DNA of 64,000 bases from Bin55 sp963667455 (GCA_963667455.2 CAXXFR010000026.1:124001-188000); one strand, 5' to 3'; shown: positions 54,164 through 63,526, numbered from the stretch's first letter. The notes: generated by a model not told the origin, from the letters alone. Numbers and translations: made by a program.

Positions 54164-54358
54164 CTAGTCCGGTTCCCTTCGCTGAACCCGCGGCAAGACT
54201 CCATAGCGAAATAGAGCCGCGATACGCTCGCGTTCCCTGACACTCTTTTCAATGTCCGGAATCACGCGATCCATTTTCTCTCGATACTGCCTTACCATTC
54301 TTGGATCTGCCGGTTTCGCTCCCTTCTCCTCCAGGAACTCCTTCAAGCTACGATTCAT
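54164..54358 (-). CDS. Small charged protein of unknown function
   Basis: A 64-residue protein with a strong ribosome site (GAGGAG about 5 nt before the ATG at 54358). It is rich in Arg, Glu and Lys and predicted mostly helical (SLKEFLEEKGAKPADPRMVR, then EKSVRERERIAALFRYGVLP). It lies 45 bp after the 490-residue gene and likely shares its transcript. No family was recognised. It could be a regulator, chaperone or immunity-type partner of the larger protein; that is only positional inference. Confidence 0.6.
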   Translation of the reverse strand: MNRSLKEFLEEKGAKPADPRMVRQYREKMDRVIPDIEKSVRERERIAALFRYGVLPRVQRREPD

Positions 54359-54403
54359 GATTTCTCCTCGGTATAAATCCGAATCAGGAGTAATAGCTAC
54401 GAG

Positions 54404-55876
54404 CTAACTCCGCACCGGCAGTAGGTTCAGTTCCATTCTCTGCAAAGGTACGCCCGATGGCCGCTGGAGCGCCAGCGCTTGCGCACTCGTTTGAACTGAC
54501 GTGCGATCAAACACCAACACTGTCTCTTCATTATGTAACAGCAACAAAGGATTGGGATCTGAGGGACTCGCAAAAGCATCAACTATTCCGCGAGCCACCA
54601 CCTTCCCTTCCTGCCAGAGCGACTCGTTTGTGAACTCCACGATCCACACGAATTGCACCGTGTCTAGCCGCATCAGCAGATCAACCAATGTCTCGCCGAA
54701 CTGGTCCTCGTTGTTTCTTGCGTAGTGTCGAAGATCTGCAATCGTAGTCAAGAAATAGCGCGGCATCTGAATTAATTCCGAGTCGCACCCCATCGATTCG
54801 ATCAGCAGGGATTGCACGACCTTGGAGTACTTCGACATGGCTTCAGCGGGAAATCCGACTCCGTCCGGAAGCGCGACGACAAAAGCGTTGATGTCACTCG
54901 TCGTGAAGTCCGACTCATTCACATCCCTTGGCGGATTCTCGACAGGCACCGTCGTGTAGGGCATTCCGCTGTCGTCCACGGTTAACAACGTTTTCACCTG
55001 TGACCAAGCATGACACGCCACAGGCGGCGATCCATCGGCATCCTCTCTCCAATTTAGCCCAACAGCCACCGCGACATGATCTTGGTCGTTGACCGCCAGC
55101 CTTATGCACACAGGGAAACCAGACTCAAGGTAAGCCAGCAATTGGCCAAAGAATTCCTCGTCGACAGTCGCTTCGTTCCTAGCCACGGTCAGAGGAACAC
55201 AACCCGCTGTACGAAACGCTCGCTCTGCCTCATACACTTGCAGACCCTGCACCGGCGAAATGCCTGCCGATCCAGAACCCGATGACAACTGCACAATTTG
55301 GCGAATGAGATTTCTGCCATATTGCGAGTAGCTCTCGCTGTAGTGTCGTAACACCGTCCAAGCTGCAACATGCGTGGAATTAGCGACTTCGACATGTGGA
55401 TTCATCGTCGGGAATCCCCTCACCGAGAGTCGGTGACCAAGCAGATTCACAGAGTGCTTTCCTTGGATTACCTTTCCATGCGCACCGACTCTTATGTCGG
55501 GCGACAGCACCGACCTTCCCACAGTGTCTCGTAGCATTGGACGCAACACCATGTACCCGTGGTAGTGATTGCAGAGGGTGCTCTCGTGGTCTTCGTTCTG
55601 TGCACAGTCGCGCAAGTCCACCCTGTCGTCAAAGAAGTGCAACCTCACACACTCAGTCCGGTACGGTCGAAACTTCAGTGCGTTAATGCCGTAGATCGCA
55701 CTGCTGTAGTCCTTGTCAGTGTAGTTGTGCTCTAACAGCACAGCCTTGATTCGATCTGTGATGCTCGCCTTCAGCTTCTTCGCAATGCGTTCAGGATCGA
55801 AATCGGAATCCAACCGATCCTGCAGCTGTTCAAAGTCGTCGGGGCTGTCGATGTTGATCCATTCATACCTTGCCAT
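54404..55876 (-). CDS. Uncharacterised protein with C39-peptidase-like features
   Basis: A 490-residue cytosolic-looking protein (no signal peptide, ribosome site AGGAAGG before ATG 55876). The middle part has ANSTHVAAWTVLRHY (about residues 165-179), then FPVCIRLAVNDQDHVAVAVGLNW (seen in two parts, about 254-276), then LLTVDDSGMPYTTV (about 297-310). That order resembles papain-like C39 folds, which use Cys, then His, then Asp. A Cys is expected in the first motif, but Ser/Thr/His stand there, so catalysis is doubtful. The N-terminal 160 residues are unfamiliar. Substrate and role unknown. Confidence 0.55.
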   Translation of the reverse strand: MARYEWINIDSPDDFEQLQDRLDSDFDPERIAKKLKASITDRIKAVLLEHNYTDKDYSSAIYGINALKFRPYRTECVRLHFFDDRVDLRDCAQNEDHESTLCNHYHGYMVLRPMLRDTVGRSVLSPDIRVGAHGKVIQGKHSVNLLGHRLSVRGFPTMNPHVEVANSTHVAAWTVLRHYSESYSQYGRNLIRQIVQLSSGSGSAGISPVQGLQVYEAERAFRTAGCVPLTVARNEATVDEEFFGQLLAYLESGFPVCIRLAVNDQDHVAVAVGLNWREDADGSPPVACHAWSQVKTLLTVDDSGMPYTTVPVENPPRDVNESDFTTSDINAFVVALPDGVGFPAEAMSKYSKVVQSLLIESMGCDSELIQMPRYFLTTIADLRHYARNNEDQFGETLVDLLMRLDTVQFVWIVEFTNESLWQEGKVVARGIVDAFASPSDPNPLLLLHNEETVLVFDRTSVQTSAQALALQRPSGVPLQRMELNLLPVRS

Positions 55877-56222
55877 CTTTCTGCCTTCCTAATAATTGCG
55901 TTTATATTCGCCCGCTAGATTTCGAAACTAGCTGGCACCCTGGTCCGGCTACTAATCCCAAAGACACGGCGGCACACCTGTCCGCACACGCCAAAAGTAA
56001 TGGTTTCTAAGTCGGATAGCTCCCTAATCCTCGGGGAGTGAATATAGAGTGGGGACTCAGTCCGACGATTTCAAGTCTGCGCGCAATGAATGACGCTTCG
56101 CGATTGCCAAACCCGATTTCCGGCTGTATGCTGTATTCATAACCTTCTATTAGTTTGATCCCACTGAGGCGATCAAGTTACTGCGGGATGTGCGGTGCCC
56201 ATACCCACTTGCAGAGGCTATT
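55877..56222. other. Divergent intergenic region
   Basis: About 345 bp between the divergent C39-like gene and the coiled-coil genes. No gene, RNA or clear promoter was recognised, though promoters for both sides are expected here. Confidence 0.5.
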
Positions 56223-56624
56223 GTGTCGATTACGCGAGAGAGTCAAGAGCAGCACACAACGAAATCCGATCTAGAGCTCTTTAAGATGGAGATGAATGGT
56301 CGCTTCGACACACTCGAAAGCAACCTGAATGGGCAAGTGGAAACGCTCGAAGCCAAACTGGACGGGCGCATGGACAGGTTCGATACCAAACTGGATTCGC
56401 TCAAGACCAAACTGAACGGACGCATGCACAGGTTCGATACCAAACTGGATTCGCTCAAGACCAAGATGGACGCGTTTGAAACCAAACTGGACGCCTTCGA
56501 AACCAATATGGTCGCGAGCATCGAACTGTACGAGCGCCGAATGAAGGTATGGATCGTGTTTAGCGCTTTCCTTTCAGTTGGTTTCGGGTTGGGACTCGAG
56601 TACTTGTTCAATCTGATCGCGTAG
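56223..56624 (+). CDS. Tail-anchored coiled-coil protein
   Basis: A 133-residue protein if started at GTG 56223, which has AGAGG 5 nt upstream (GTG at 56190 is the longest option). Heptad-rich repeats (NGRFDTLESNLNGQVETLEAK, in parts, then GRMDRFDTKLDSLKTK twice) form a long coiled coil at about residues 25-105. A C-terminal membrane helix VWIVFSAFLSVGFGLGLEYLF (about 112-132) anchors it, so most of the protein faces the cytoplasm. Similar DUF1640/Bdr-like small proteins exist, but I cannot assign a function. It is followed 53 bp later by a second protein of the same design. Confidence 0.65.
   Translation: MSITRESQEQHTTKSDLELFKMEMNGRFDTLESNLNGQVETLEAKLDGRMDRFDTKLDSLKTKLNGRMHRFDTKLDSLKTKMDAFETKLDAFETNMVASIELYERRMKVWIVFSAFLSVGFGLGLEYLFNLIA
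56358..56465 (+). repeat. Two 54-bp tandem repeats in the coiled-coil gene
   Basis: Copies at 56358-56411 and 56412-56465 differ at only a few bases and encode 18 residues each (LDGRMDRFDTKLDSLKTK and LNGRMHRFDTKLDSLKTK). Copy-number change would lengthen the rod in frame. Confidence 0.85.
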
Positions 56625-56677
56625 AGCCCCACACGCAAAGTGCGGAAGGGTCGTTCCGCGTAGAGAGACACATAGCA

Positions 56678-56950
56678 ATGAAATTCTGCCAACTCACCCC
56701 CTACCCAACGGAATCCAGCCCCGAAAGTCCCGGGCCGCCCCTCATGGTCGGCCGTTCGTTGGTTCACCACCGCTTGGAAAGACTGGAGAGCAAGACCGAC
56801 GATCTGATTGACAGCGTAGGCGAGGTCAAGACCGGACTCTCCGATCTACAGAGTCAACTCACCGACACTTTGAACGTTCTTCGTTGGGGCGGAGCAGTAG
56901 TGTTCGTCCTGTGGTTAACCCTTCGGCTCATTGAGACTTTCGCACTATAG
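56678..56950 (+). CDS. Second small tail-anchored coiled-coil protein
   Basis: A 90-residue protein. A short Pro/Ser-rich start is followed by a coiled coil (HHRLERLESKTDDLIDSVGE and SDLQSQLTDTLNVL, about residues 30-68) and a C-terminal membrane helix GGAVVFVLWLTLRLIETFAL (about 71-90). Together with the preceding gene it may make a membrane-tethered hetero-coiled coil. No family was recognised. It is on the same strand as the haloperoxidase-fusion gene, 191 bp upstream of it. Confidence 0.6.
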   Translation: MKFCQLTPYPTESSPESPGPPLMVGRSLVHHRLERLESKTDDLIDSVGEVKTGLSDLQSQLTDTLNVLRWGGAVVFVLWLTLRLIETFAL

Positions 56951-57141
56951 CTCTCCAACTCCTCACTGCTCGCCAAAGTTGATCCGTTCTTAACGGTTAC
57001 AGCGATCGTCGCCTCGGAACCCACCCACCGTTGCCAATTCTTCAACACCAAAACGCTTTGACATCTCTGCCAAGAACTTAAAATACAACGCAGCGTCCAT
57101 ACCGACGCCGCTCGCTCCTAGCCATAACACCTGTCTGCTCC

Positions 57142-60100
57142 GTGAAACCGGCATCGAGACTCAAGGCAACCCCTGCCAACCCTGACACCCGGCGACGCAA
57201 TCTCACCGTTGTCGTTGCGTTGACGGTCTTGGCGGCAGTTGTTGCCGCCGCAGTGCCCAACAGCCAGCTCGATACTCCCGAACCTACCGTCACAGAAGAA
57301 AACCCGCACGGGCTGATATTCACTCGAGTCGAAAACTCGGGACTGACTCGCGAGGCTACCACTCACAGCCTCAACACTCCCGATGCCCTCTTGCTCTCAG
57401 GTGGTCTAGCTGCTGGCGACTACGATCTCGACGGGAATGTCGATCTCTATGTGGCTGGCGCCCAGCACATGCCTAACCATCTATATAGCAATCAAGGCGA
57501 TGGCACCTTTGTGGAGGTCGGAGCGGAACTGGGAGTGGATGTCGCGCATTGGGGAAGTGGTCCAGCCTGGGGCGATATTGACGCGGACGGCGATCTCGAT
57601 CTCTTCGTCGGATCCGTCAGTTCCAATCCGATCTACCTCTTTGAAAACAGAGTCAACGAGGAAGAAGGCGGCTTCGTGGACATTACTAAGAATTCTGACA
57701 TCATCGCTGGCGGACAGAACGTGGTGTCGGCGTTGTTCTTCGACTACAACGTTGACGGATACCTGGATCTCATTCTCGCGCACTGGGACAACCCAGTGTC
57801 GAGAGACGACACCTATACGTTGTATCGGAACAACGGCGACTACACCTTCACCAATGTCAGCATCGAATCCGGAATCGCGGCGGCGATCATCGAAGTGGAC
57901 CGGGACTGGTCGTTCGCTCCTTCCTTCTCCGATATCGACAACGATGGAGATGCGGATCTGCTGATGGCATCGGATTTCGGAACCAGCCAAATCGTGGCCA
58001 ACAATGGCGACGGTACTTTCACCAGGATTACGGATCGTTCCGTGATCATCGATCAAGCCGGCATGGGATCAGCTGTTGGAGACTACGACAACGACGGCTT
58101 CATGGACTGGTTTGTGACATCGATCTACAACCTCGACCGGCAAGGCGGTACATGGTTCGGGAATCGTCTCTACAACAATATCGGGAACGGACAGTTCGAA
58201 GACATAACGGTTGAGGCCGGAGTTGAAGACGGAGCTTGGGGCTGGGGAGCTTGTGCTGCCGATTTCGATCACGACGGATACCTCGACATTGCCCATGTAA
58301 ACGGTTGGATAACCGACGGGGATTCCTTCTCCGGGAAGATCTTCGAAGACGTCCCCGTCCGATTCTTTCGCAATCGAGGGGAACTTCCGATTGCTTTCGA
58401 CGAGATCGCTGATGAAGTTGGCCTGGATGATGCGGGTCAGGGACGAGGCATCGTTTGCTTCGATGCCGATCGTGATGGAGACCTGGACATCGTCATAGTC
58501 AACAATGGCGACGATCACCTCGTCTTCTATCGCAATGACACGGAACTTACCCACCATCACACAACGATTCGGTTGGAGAGTCCCGAAGGCAATCGGTTCG
58601 GAGTTGGGGCTCGAGTCACCGCAACAACCGAATACGGCGAGCAGATCCGCGATCTAGGCGGCTCCAACAACTACGTCTCCCACAATCCTCTCGAGGTGCA
58701 CTTTGGATTGTGGGCCGCAACTTCAGTGGACATTGAAGTTCAGTGGCCGGATGGAACGATTACTACATTGGACGATGCGCCGGTAGACCAACTGATCACT
58801 ATCCGAGCGACGGAAGCCGCAACTCGTCTGATCGTTAATCAAGGATTTGGGACCGGCGGCTACGAAGCGGGCGATGAGATCGAGATTCAAGCTCGACCAG
58901 CGAGAGAGGGCTACTTCTTCTCACACTGGACTTCCAACGGCGGAGGGGCATTCGAAGACGTCCATGCAGCAACGACTGTTTTCACCATGCCGGATTCCAC
59001 AGTTTCCGTCACTGCCAACTATCTACCAGGCGCTGCACCCGATGCCGAAGTGTCGGTGGCCAGAAGATGGAACGAAGTCCTGCTTGCTGCGATCCGCAAT
59101 GACTATGCGAGACCCACCGTTCATGCACGCAACCTGTTTCATGTGTCGTCCGCCACTTATGATGCGTGGGCTGCCTATGCGGATCTGGAGTCGACCTGGC
59201 TTCTCGGTTCGACGCAAGGTGAGTTCATGTGCGATTGGGATTCGTCGGCGTTCGATAGCGGGGACACGGATCCAGACTCCGTTCTCAATAAGCGCGAAAA
59301 AGCGATCAGCTACGCCGCCTTTCGACTGATTACCTATCGCTTTGGCAAGTCCATCGGATCCAACCAGACCGTCAAGGATGCTCGTACCCTAATGAGCTTC
59401 CTCGAATACGACACAAAAATCGATTCGACGGACTGGAAAGACGGTACTCCAGAGTCGTTGGGCAACTACATCGCCACGTGCTACATCGACTTTGGGACAT
59501 CAGACGGTGCGAACGAGAACGACGACTACCGCAACATCGCCTACCAACCCGTCAATCCACCTCTCAGACCTGAGCTGCCAGGAAATCCGGACATCGTCGA
59601 TCTCAATCGATGGCAACCGCTCGCGTTGGCGGAGTTTATCGATCAGGCAGGAAATCCCAGCGAATCCGAACCGGAATTTCTGAGTCCCGAGTGGGGATCG
59701 GTCTGGCCTTTCGCTCTAGGCTACTCCGATCTCACCATCTACACTCGAGACACCTTCGACTACTGGGTCTATCACGACCCCGGCGGTCCGCCAACCATCG
59801 ACGGATTGCATTCGGATTCCTACAAGTGGGGTTTCTCTCTCGTGTCTGTCTGGTCGTCGCACCTCGATCCCGCAGACGGAGTCAACATCGACATCTCCCC
59901 CGCTTCGCTCGGCAATATCCAGGAATACCCCAATCCCACCAACTATCCAGACTACGATCAGTTCTTCGATCTGGTGGAGGGAGGAGATCCCAGTCCGGGC
60001 TACTCCGAAAATCCAGTCACACAGGAACCTTACGAACCCCAAGTAGTTCCGCGCGGCGACTACACGCGAGTGCTTGCTGAGTTTTGGGCGGACGGACCCG

Positions 60101-60921
60101 ATTCCGAAACTCCGCCTGGTCATTGGTTCGTCATACTCAACGAAGTCAATGAACACCCGCTACTCGAAAGGCGAATGGAAGGACTCGGTCCCGTTCTCGA
60201 TCACTTGGAGTGGGACGTCAAAGCCTACTTCGCTCTAGGCGGAGCGATGCACGATGCGGCCATCTCAGCTTGGGGCATTAAGGGTTGGTACGACTACATC
60301 CGACCGATTTCGGCTATACGTGCGATGGCGGATCGCGGTCAGAGTTCCGACAGCGATCTCGCTTCCTACGCGGAATTTGGCATTCCTCTCGTCGAAGGAT
60401 ACATCGAACTGGTCGACGAAGACGACGAGCTTGCCGGAGACGAGAACCAACACGTTGGCAAGGTCAAACTATTGGCGTGGAAAGGTCCCGACTACATTAC
60501 CGATCCCGAAGAAGATGCCGCCGGTGTGGACTGGATTCTTGCAGATAACTGGTGGCCGTATCAACGACCAACCTTCGTCACGCCTCCGTTTGCCGGATTT
60601 GTATCTGGTCACTCCACCTATTCCCGCAGTGCCGCGGAAGTGCTGACAGCACTCACCGGAAGCGAGTACTTTCCGGGCGGAATGAGCGGGTTCGAGATTA
60701 AAGCCAATGAGTTCCTGGTGTTCGAACGTGGACCGTCAGTTGACATGACTCTGCAGTGGGCCAAGTACTACGATGCGGCGGATCAGTGCAGCCTGTCGCG
60801 GATTTGGGGAGGCATTCACCCGCCTGCGGACGACATACCAGGTCGGCTCATCGGCATACAGATCGGAAAGGATGCCTTTGATCGCGCGATGCGCTACTTT
60901 AATGGCGAGTCGATCGATTAG
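57142..60921 (+). CDS. FG-GAP/UnbV – vanadium haloperoxidase-like fusion protein
   Basis: A 1259-residue exported protein beginning at GTG 57142, with a signal or anchor helix at about residues 22-40. Residues about 80-455 are FG-GAP/VCBS-type blades (GDYDLDGNVDLYV, GDIDADGDLDLFV, and others). About 455-560 is an ASPIC/UnbV domain (GNRFGVGARVTATT, then EVQWPDGTITTL). About 565-630 is a bacterial (InlB-B-like) repeat with FSHWTSNGGGAF. About 640-1255 resembles vanadium-dependent haloperoxidases/PAP2 enzymes: YDYIRPISAIRAM, FVSGHSTYSRSAAE (about 1151) and SRIWGGIHPPADDIPG (about 1218). The catalytic His is in the GHST motif. It may halogenate or act as a phosphatase outside the cell. Confidence 0.82.
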   Translation: MKPASRLKATPANPDTRRRNLTVVVALTVLAAVVAAAVPNSQLDTPEPTVTEENPHGLIFTRVENSGLTREATTHSLNTPDALLLSGGLAAGDYDLDGNVDLYVAGAQHMPNHLYSNQGDGTFVEVGAELGVDVAHWGSGPAWGDIDADGDLDLFVGSVSSNPIYLFENRVNEEEGGFVDITKNSDIIAGGQNVVSALFFDYNVDGYLDLILAHWDNPVSRDDTYTLYRNNGDYTFTNVSIESGIAAAIIEVDRDWSFAPSFSDIDNDGDADLLMASDFGTSQIVANNGDGTFTRITDRSVIIDQAGMGSAVGDYDNDGFMDWFVTSIYNLDRQGGTWFGNRLYNNIGNGQFEDITVEAGVEDGAWGWGACAADFDHDGYLDIAHVNGWITDGDSFSGKIFEDVPVRFFRNRGELPIAFDEIADEVGLDDAGQGRGIVCFDADRDGDLDIVIVNNGDDHLVFYRNDTELTHHHTTIRLESPEGNRFGVGARVTATTEYGEQIRDLGGSNNYVSHNPLEVHFGLWAATSVDIEVQWPDGTITTLDDAPVDQLITIRATEAATRLIVNQGFGTGGYEAGDEIEIQARPAREGYFFSHWTSNGGGAFEDVHAATTVFTMPDSTVSVTANYLPGAAPDAEVSVARRWNEVLLAAIRNDYARPTVHARNLFHVSSATYDAWAAYADLESTWLLGSTQGEFMCDWDSSAFDSGDTDPDSVLNKREKAISYAAFRLITYRFGKSIGSNQTVKDARTLMSFLEYDTKIDSTDWKDGTPESLGNYIATCYIDFGTSDGANENDDYRNIAYQPVNPPLRPELPGNPDIVDLNRWQPLALAEFIDQAGNPSESEPEFLSPEWGSVWPFALGYSDLTIYTRDTFDYWVYHDPGGPPTIDGLHSDSYKWGFSLVSVWSSHLDPADGVNIDISPASLGNIQEYPNPTNYPDYDQFFDLVEGGDPSPGYSENPVTQEPYEPQVVPRGDYTRVLAEFWADGPDSETPPGHWFVILNEVNEHPLLERRMEGLGPVLDHLEWDVKAYFALGGAMHDAAISAWGIKGWYDYIRPISAIRAMADRGQSSDSDLASYAEFGIPLVEGYIELVDEDDELAGDENQHVGKVKLLAWKGPDYITDPEEDAAGVDWILADNWWPYQRPTFVTPPFAGFVSGHSTYSRSAAEVLTALTGSEYFPGGMSGFEIKANEFLVFERGPSVDMTLQWAKYYDAADQCSLSRIWGGIHPPADDIPGRLIGIQIGKDAFDRAMRYFNGESID

Positions 60922-60958
60922 AAACTAGTTGCCAGAGCAAGAACCTAGACTCAGAAGC

Positions 60959-61309
60959 TCAACTTTCGCTCTCACTGGTTGGAACTTCAGCACGGCGGAT
61001 CATCTCCTTGCAGATTTCAACGAAGTCGACCATCACTTCGTCTTCACAGACCAGCTCTAGTTGCTTGGCAAGTTCTTCCTTGTCGAAGCCTTCGATCCTG
61101 ACCAATCCGACGAAAGCTTCGTCCAAGAAAGATGCGGCGACTCCAGCCACTCCATCAAGCGAAACGACGACACGCTTTCCTGCTCTGAGAGGCGGCACCA
61201 GAAAGTCCTCTCTGAATGTAGTTCCGTTGTAGGGCCCGTCTTCGCGAAGGCGGCCTCCTGGGTATCTGGAGAACTGTTCGGCTATAGAAATGTCTACTCT
61301 TTCCTTCAT
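60959..61309 (-). CDS. DUF4325/STAS-like domain protein
   Basis: A 116-residue protein. VDISIAEQFSRYPGGRLRED followed by GPYNGTTFREDFLVPPL and VVVSLDGVAGVAASFLDEAFVGL (read in parts) matches the DUF4325 STAS-like fold. In other genomes such genes often accompany a GHKL ATPase or signalling protein in accessory islands. No intact partner is visible upstream on this strand. It is convergent with the haloperoxidase-fusion gene, with 37 bp between the two stops. Function unknown; a small switch or anti-sigma-antagonist-like role is a guess. Confidence 0.7.
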   Translation of the reverse strand: MKERVDISIAEQFSRYPGGRLREDGPYNGTTFREDFLVPPLRAGKRVVVSLDGVAGVAASFLDEAFVGLVRIEGFDKEELAKQLELVCEDEVMVDFVEICKEMIRRAEVPTSESES

Positions 61310-61856
61310 AGGAATAGTCTGCTATCAAGTACGACTCCGGTAAGCCTAACTCACGATTCAGAGTTCTTGGTGAAAGAAATTGGGCATCGCTCAATGCCAG
61401 TGCATTCACGCTGGTCAGGTGGCTAAGCCTGTTGATACTCTCACATTTCGTCTGTAGCCACCGTTCTTGAGTGCTCCTAGAGAGTTGCAAAGTCGCCCTG
61501 AGTTCACGTCTATATCGCGAATACCCCGCAAGATTCGCAATCCATGAACGATGAGCAGGTGCGGGATGGAACAGGCAGTGAAACTCATCGGAATCTCGGG
61601 AGTAGGAGACAGATTTTCGATGTTTTTGTTACGCTTATGAAGAGCGAGCCAAATTGATGTGTTCGCTCATGACGGCGAGCCCACTTGTTGCACTACGCAT
61701 GAACGACAAATACGTCCCAGAGTCGCAGAACGCTAGACCAATTGTCAGCTATTGCCACTACGGAGAATTGCCGTGGGAGTCACTTTGTGTTCCGGGTCTG
61801 AGAACCTCAGCAACGACCGACTGCTCTCAGCCCGATTCCTTCTGGGGAGAGGTGGC
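61310..61856. other. Gene-free stretch between the DUF4325 gene and the PLD-like gene
   Basis: About 550 bp. A - strand frame (61155-61490) overlaps the DUF4325 gene in another frame; its first 60 residues might be a remnant of a former partner gene, but I see no domain. Short + strand frames lack support. Confidence 0.45.
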
Positions 61857-62435
61857 ATGATCGAAGGATGGGAGTGGATCATTGTCGCAGCCTATGTCCT
61901 TACGACAGGCGTGGGCACCTACCTAATCCTGTCCGTCCAAGGCGACATACGAATGGACGAACGTTGGGGCGAGAACGACGATGAACAGGCCGCTAAAGAC
62001 ATGATCAAGATGCTCGGCGCTTCTGAGAGTGAACTCATCATTCACGACGATGGCAATGGCTCAAGTAGCTCGGTTTACAACAACGAACGCGTCCTAGAGG
62101 CGATGAAGAAACGTTTACGGGAGTGCCCGAGCCTACGAATACGTTGCCTATTCAACGACGATGCACAACTGAAGATTCTTGATCTGGCTAAGTCTGAACC
62201 TGGAAAAGTCGAAATATGGCACGTAAAGGGTCCCAGACCCCAACACGACATTCACTACAAGGTTGTCGACAACGGAAAGATGGTTCACATGTCGTTCCAT
62301 GACCATGGAGCGACTGAAAGAAAGTATATGATCCGTGAACCACCGAGATGGGCCCGCGGAACTCAACGACGAATTTGCAGAGTGCGCCGGAAGCACTTTG
62401 AGACCGGAGTCAGGGACGCAACTAGAGTCGTCTGA
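61857..62435 (+). CDS. Membrane-anchored PLD-like protein
   Basis: A 192-residue protein from ATG 61857, chosen because GGGAGAGG stands just upstream and the N-terminal helix (EWIIVAAYVLTTGVGTYLIL, residues about 5-24) follows directly; the frame itself opens at 61752. The soluble part has ELIIHDDGNGSSSSVYNNERV, then RIRCLFNDDAQLKIL, then HDIHYKVVDNGKMVHMSFHDHG in parts. This is like phospholipase-D-type (HKD) nucleases, but the His-x-Lys motif is followed too soon by Asp, so catalysis is uncertain. The C-terminal third is very basic. Role unknown; membrane-tethered nuclease-like effector is one possibility. Confidence 0.6.
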   Translation: MIEGWEWIIVAAYVLTTGVGTYLILSVQGDIRMDERWGENDDEQAAKDMIKMLGASESELIIHDDGNGSSSSVYNNERVLEAMKKRLRECPSLRIRCLFNDDAQLKILDLAKSEPGKVEIWHVKGPRPQHDIHYKVVDNGKMVHMSFHDHGATERKYMIREPPRWARGTQRRICRVRRKHFETGVRDATRVV

Positions 62436-62971
62436 AGAACATGGTTGCATCTGATCCCCAACTGTACATCGCCTTAGCTATCTTGGTAGCTGCCGCTTTG
62501 CAATTGGATCCGGGGGATTTGGAGTCGTAGTCGCTCCTAGCGTCGTCTTCTGGGCGGACTAGAGTTTACCTAGAGAAGCGAGTCAGGACAGGGCACGTTT
62601 CACCGGATAGTTCTTGCTTACGGTTATTCTTCCTACGACCGCATCGCTCTTCCGCCATTTCGAGTTCCGCGATCCGCTACATTTTCTCCCGCATCGGGGA
62701 AGCTCTGCACAACGGGTTGTAAATCAGCAGAAAGTACCCGACGATCTCGCTGGCGGCCTCTGTCCTGGCACTGAATGTCGGGCATGACCCGTAGGGCCGG
62801 GATTCTCTTGATCACGCCTTTGTAGTTATGACCGCTCGATCTTAGCGTACAGGCTCTCTAGTTGAGTCGGAAGGTGATTGGCGTACAACGTCAGGAGGAG
62901 CGAGGTAGCTAGCGTCCCCACCGCTGTAGCGATGGACGAGTGCGTCGAGTATTCTCTGTGTCGTGGAAGCT
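62436..62971. other. Gene-free stretch
   Basis: About 535 bp with no supported gene. A short - strand frame at 62633-62815 is Arg/Asp-rich without a ribosome site or recognisable family. Confidence 0.5.
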
Positions 62972-63526
62972 CTACGGTGCGTCTTGCGCGGATTCTTTGG
63001 AACCGTCTGAACCGTTTACGTCGTCGTCATTTGAGGTACTCTCTGGTTCCTCTTCTTCGTCTTCGCCGGGATCGGCATTCCCAAAATTGCGCTCTAGGAT
63101 TTCCTCCAGTGAGATTTCACCACTCTCGTCCGTGTCGGTTCGCTTGAACTCCTCATCTATATCCTGCTCGTACTCTTTTCTTATCTCACTCAATTCGGCT
63201 TCGGATGGTTGGTTCACCTGCACGCCTCCCTCGACCAAGACCGCTAATTTCGCCTTCATCAATTCAATGTAAAACTCAGGCAATTCATCCTTGTCTAGAG
63301 AGTCGTTGTCGTCTACGTCACTATTGTCGAAGACTTCCTCGTAGAGGGGTTTCAGCACTTCTTTTGCTTTCTGCATCGCCTTTAGCTGTTCAGGTGATGG
63401 TTGTGCTTCCTGATGAAGAGATTGCGCTGAGACGGGAGCCGAGAGCATCGCTGCCGTAAGCAATAGCGTGGCGGATGTAAGCGGGGCGTTCAATCGTGAT
63501 GTTCTACATGATTGGGATGAATCCAC
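62972..63526 (-). CDS. Secreted EF-hand protein
   Basis: A 184-residue protein starting at GTG 63526. Signal peptide about residues 12-35 (LTSATLLLTAAMLSAPVSAQ). A canonical EF-hand loop DTDESGEISLEEI (about 132-144) and an EF-like DVDDNDSLDKDEL (about 70-82, in one loop) suggest paired calcium sites, joined by a charged helical region. The C-terminus is very acidic (GEDEEEEPESTSNDDD). It is probably a periplasmic or extracellular calcium-binding protein of unknown role, in keeping with the calcium-dependent surface proteins elsewhere in the window. Confidence 0.75.
   Translation of the reverse strand: MDSSQSCRTSRLNAPLTSATLLLTAAMLSAPVSAQSLHQEAQPSPEQLKAMQKAKEVLKPLYEEVFDNSDVDDNDSLDKDELPEFYIELMKAKLAVLVEGGVQVNQPSEAELSEIRKEYEQDIDEEFKRTDTDESGEISLEEILERNFGNADPGEDEEEEPESTSNDDDVNGSDGSKESAQDAP

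Noticed and set aside
62633..62815. 60-codon - strand frame in a gene-free stretch
   Set aside because: No ribosome site, no family resemblance, composition like a random frame.
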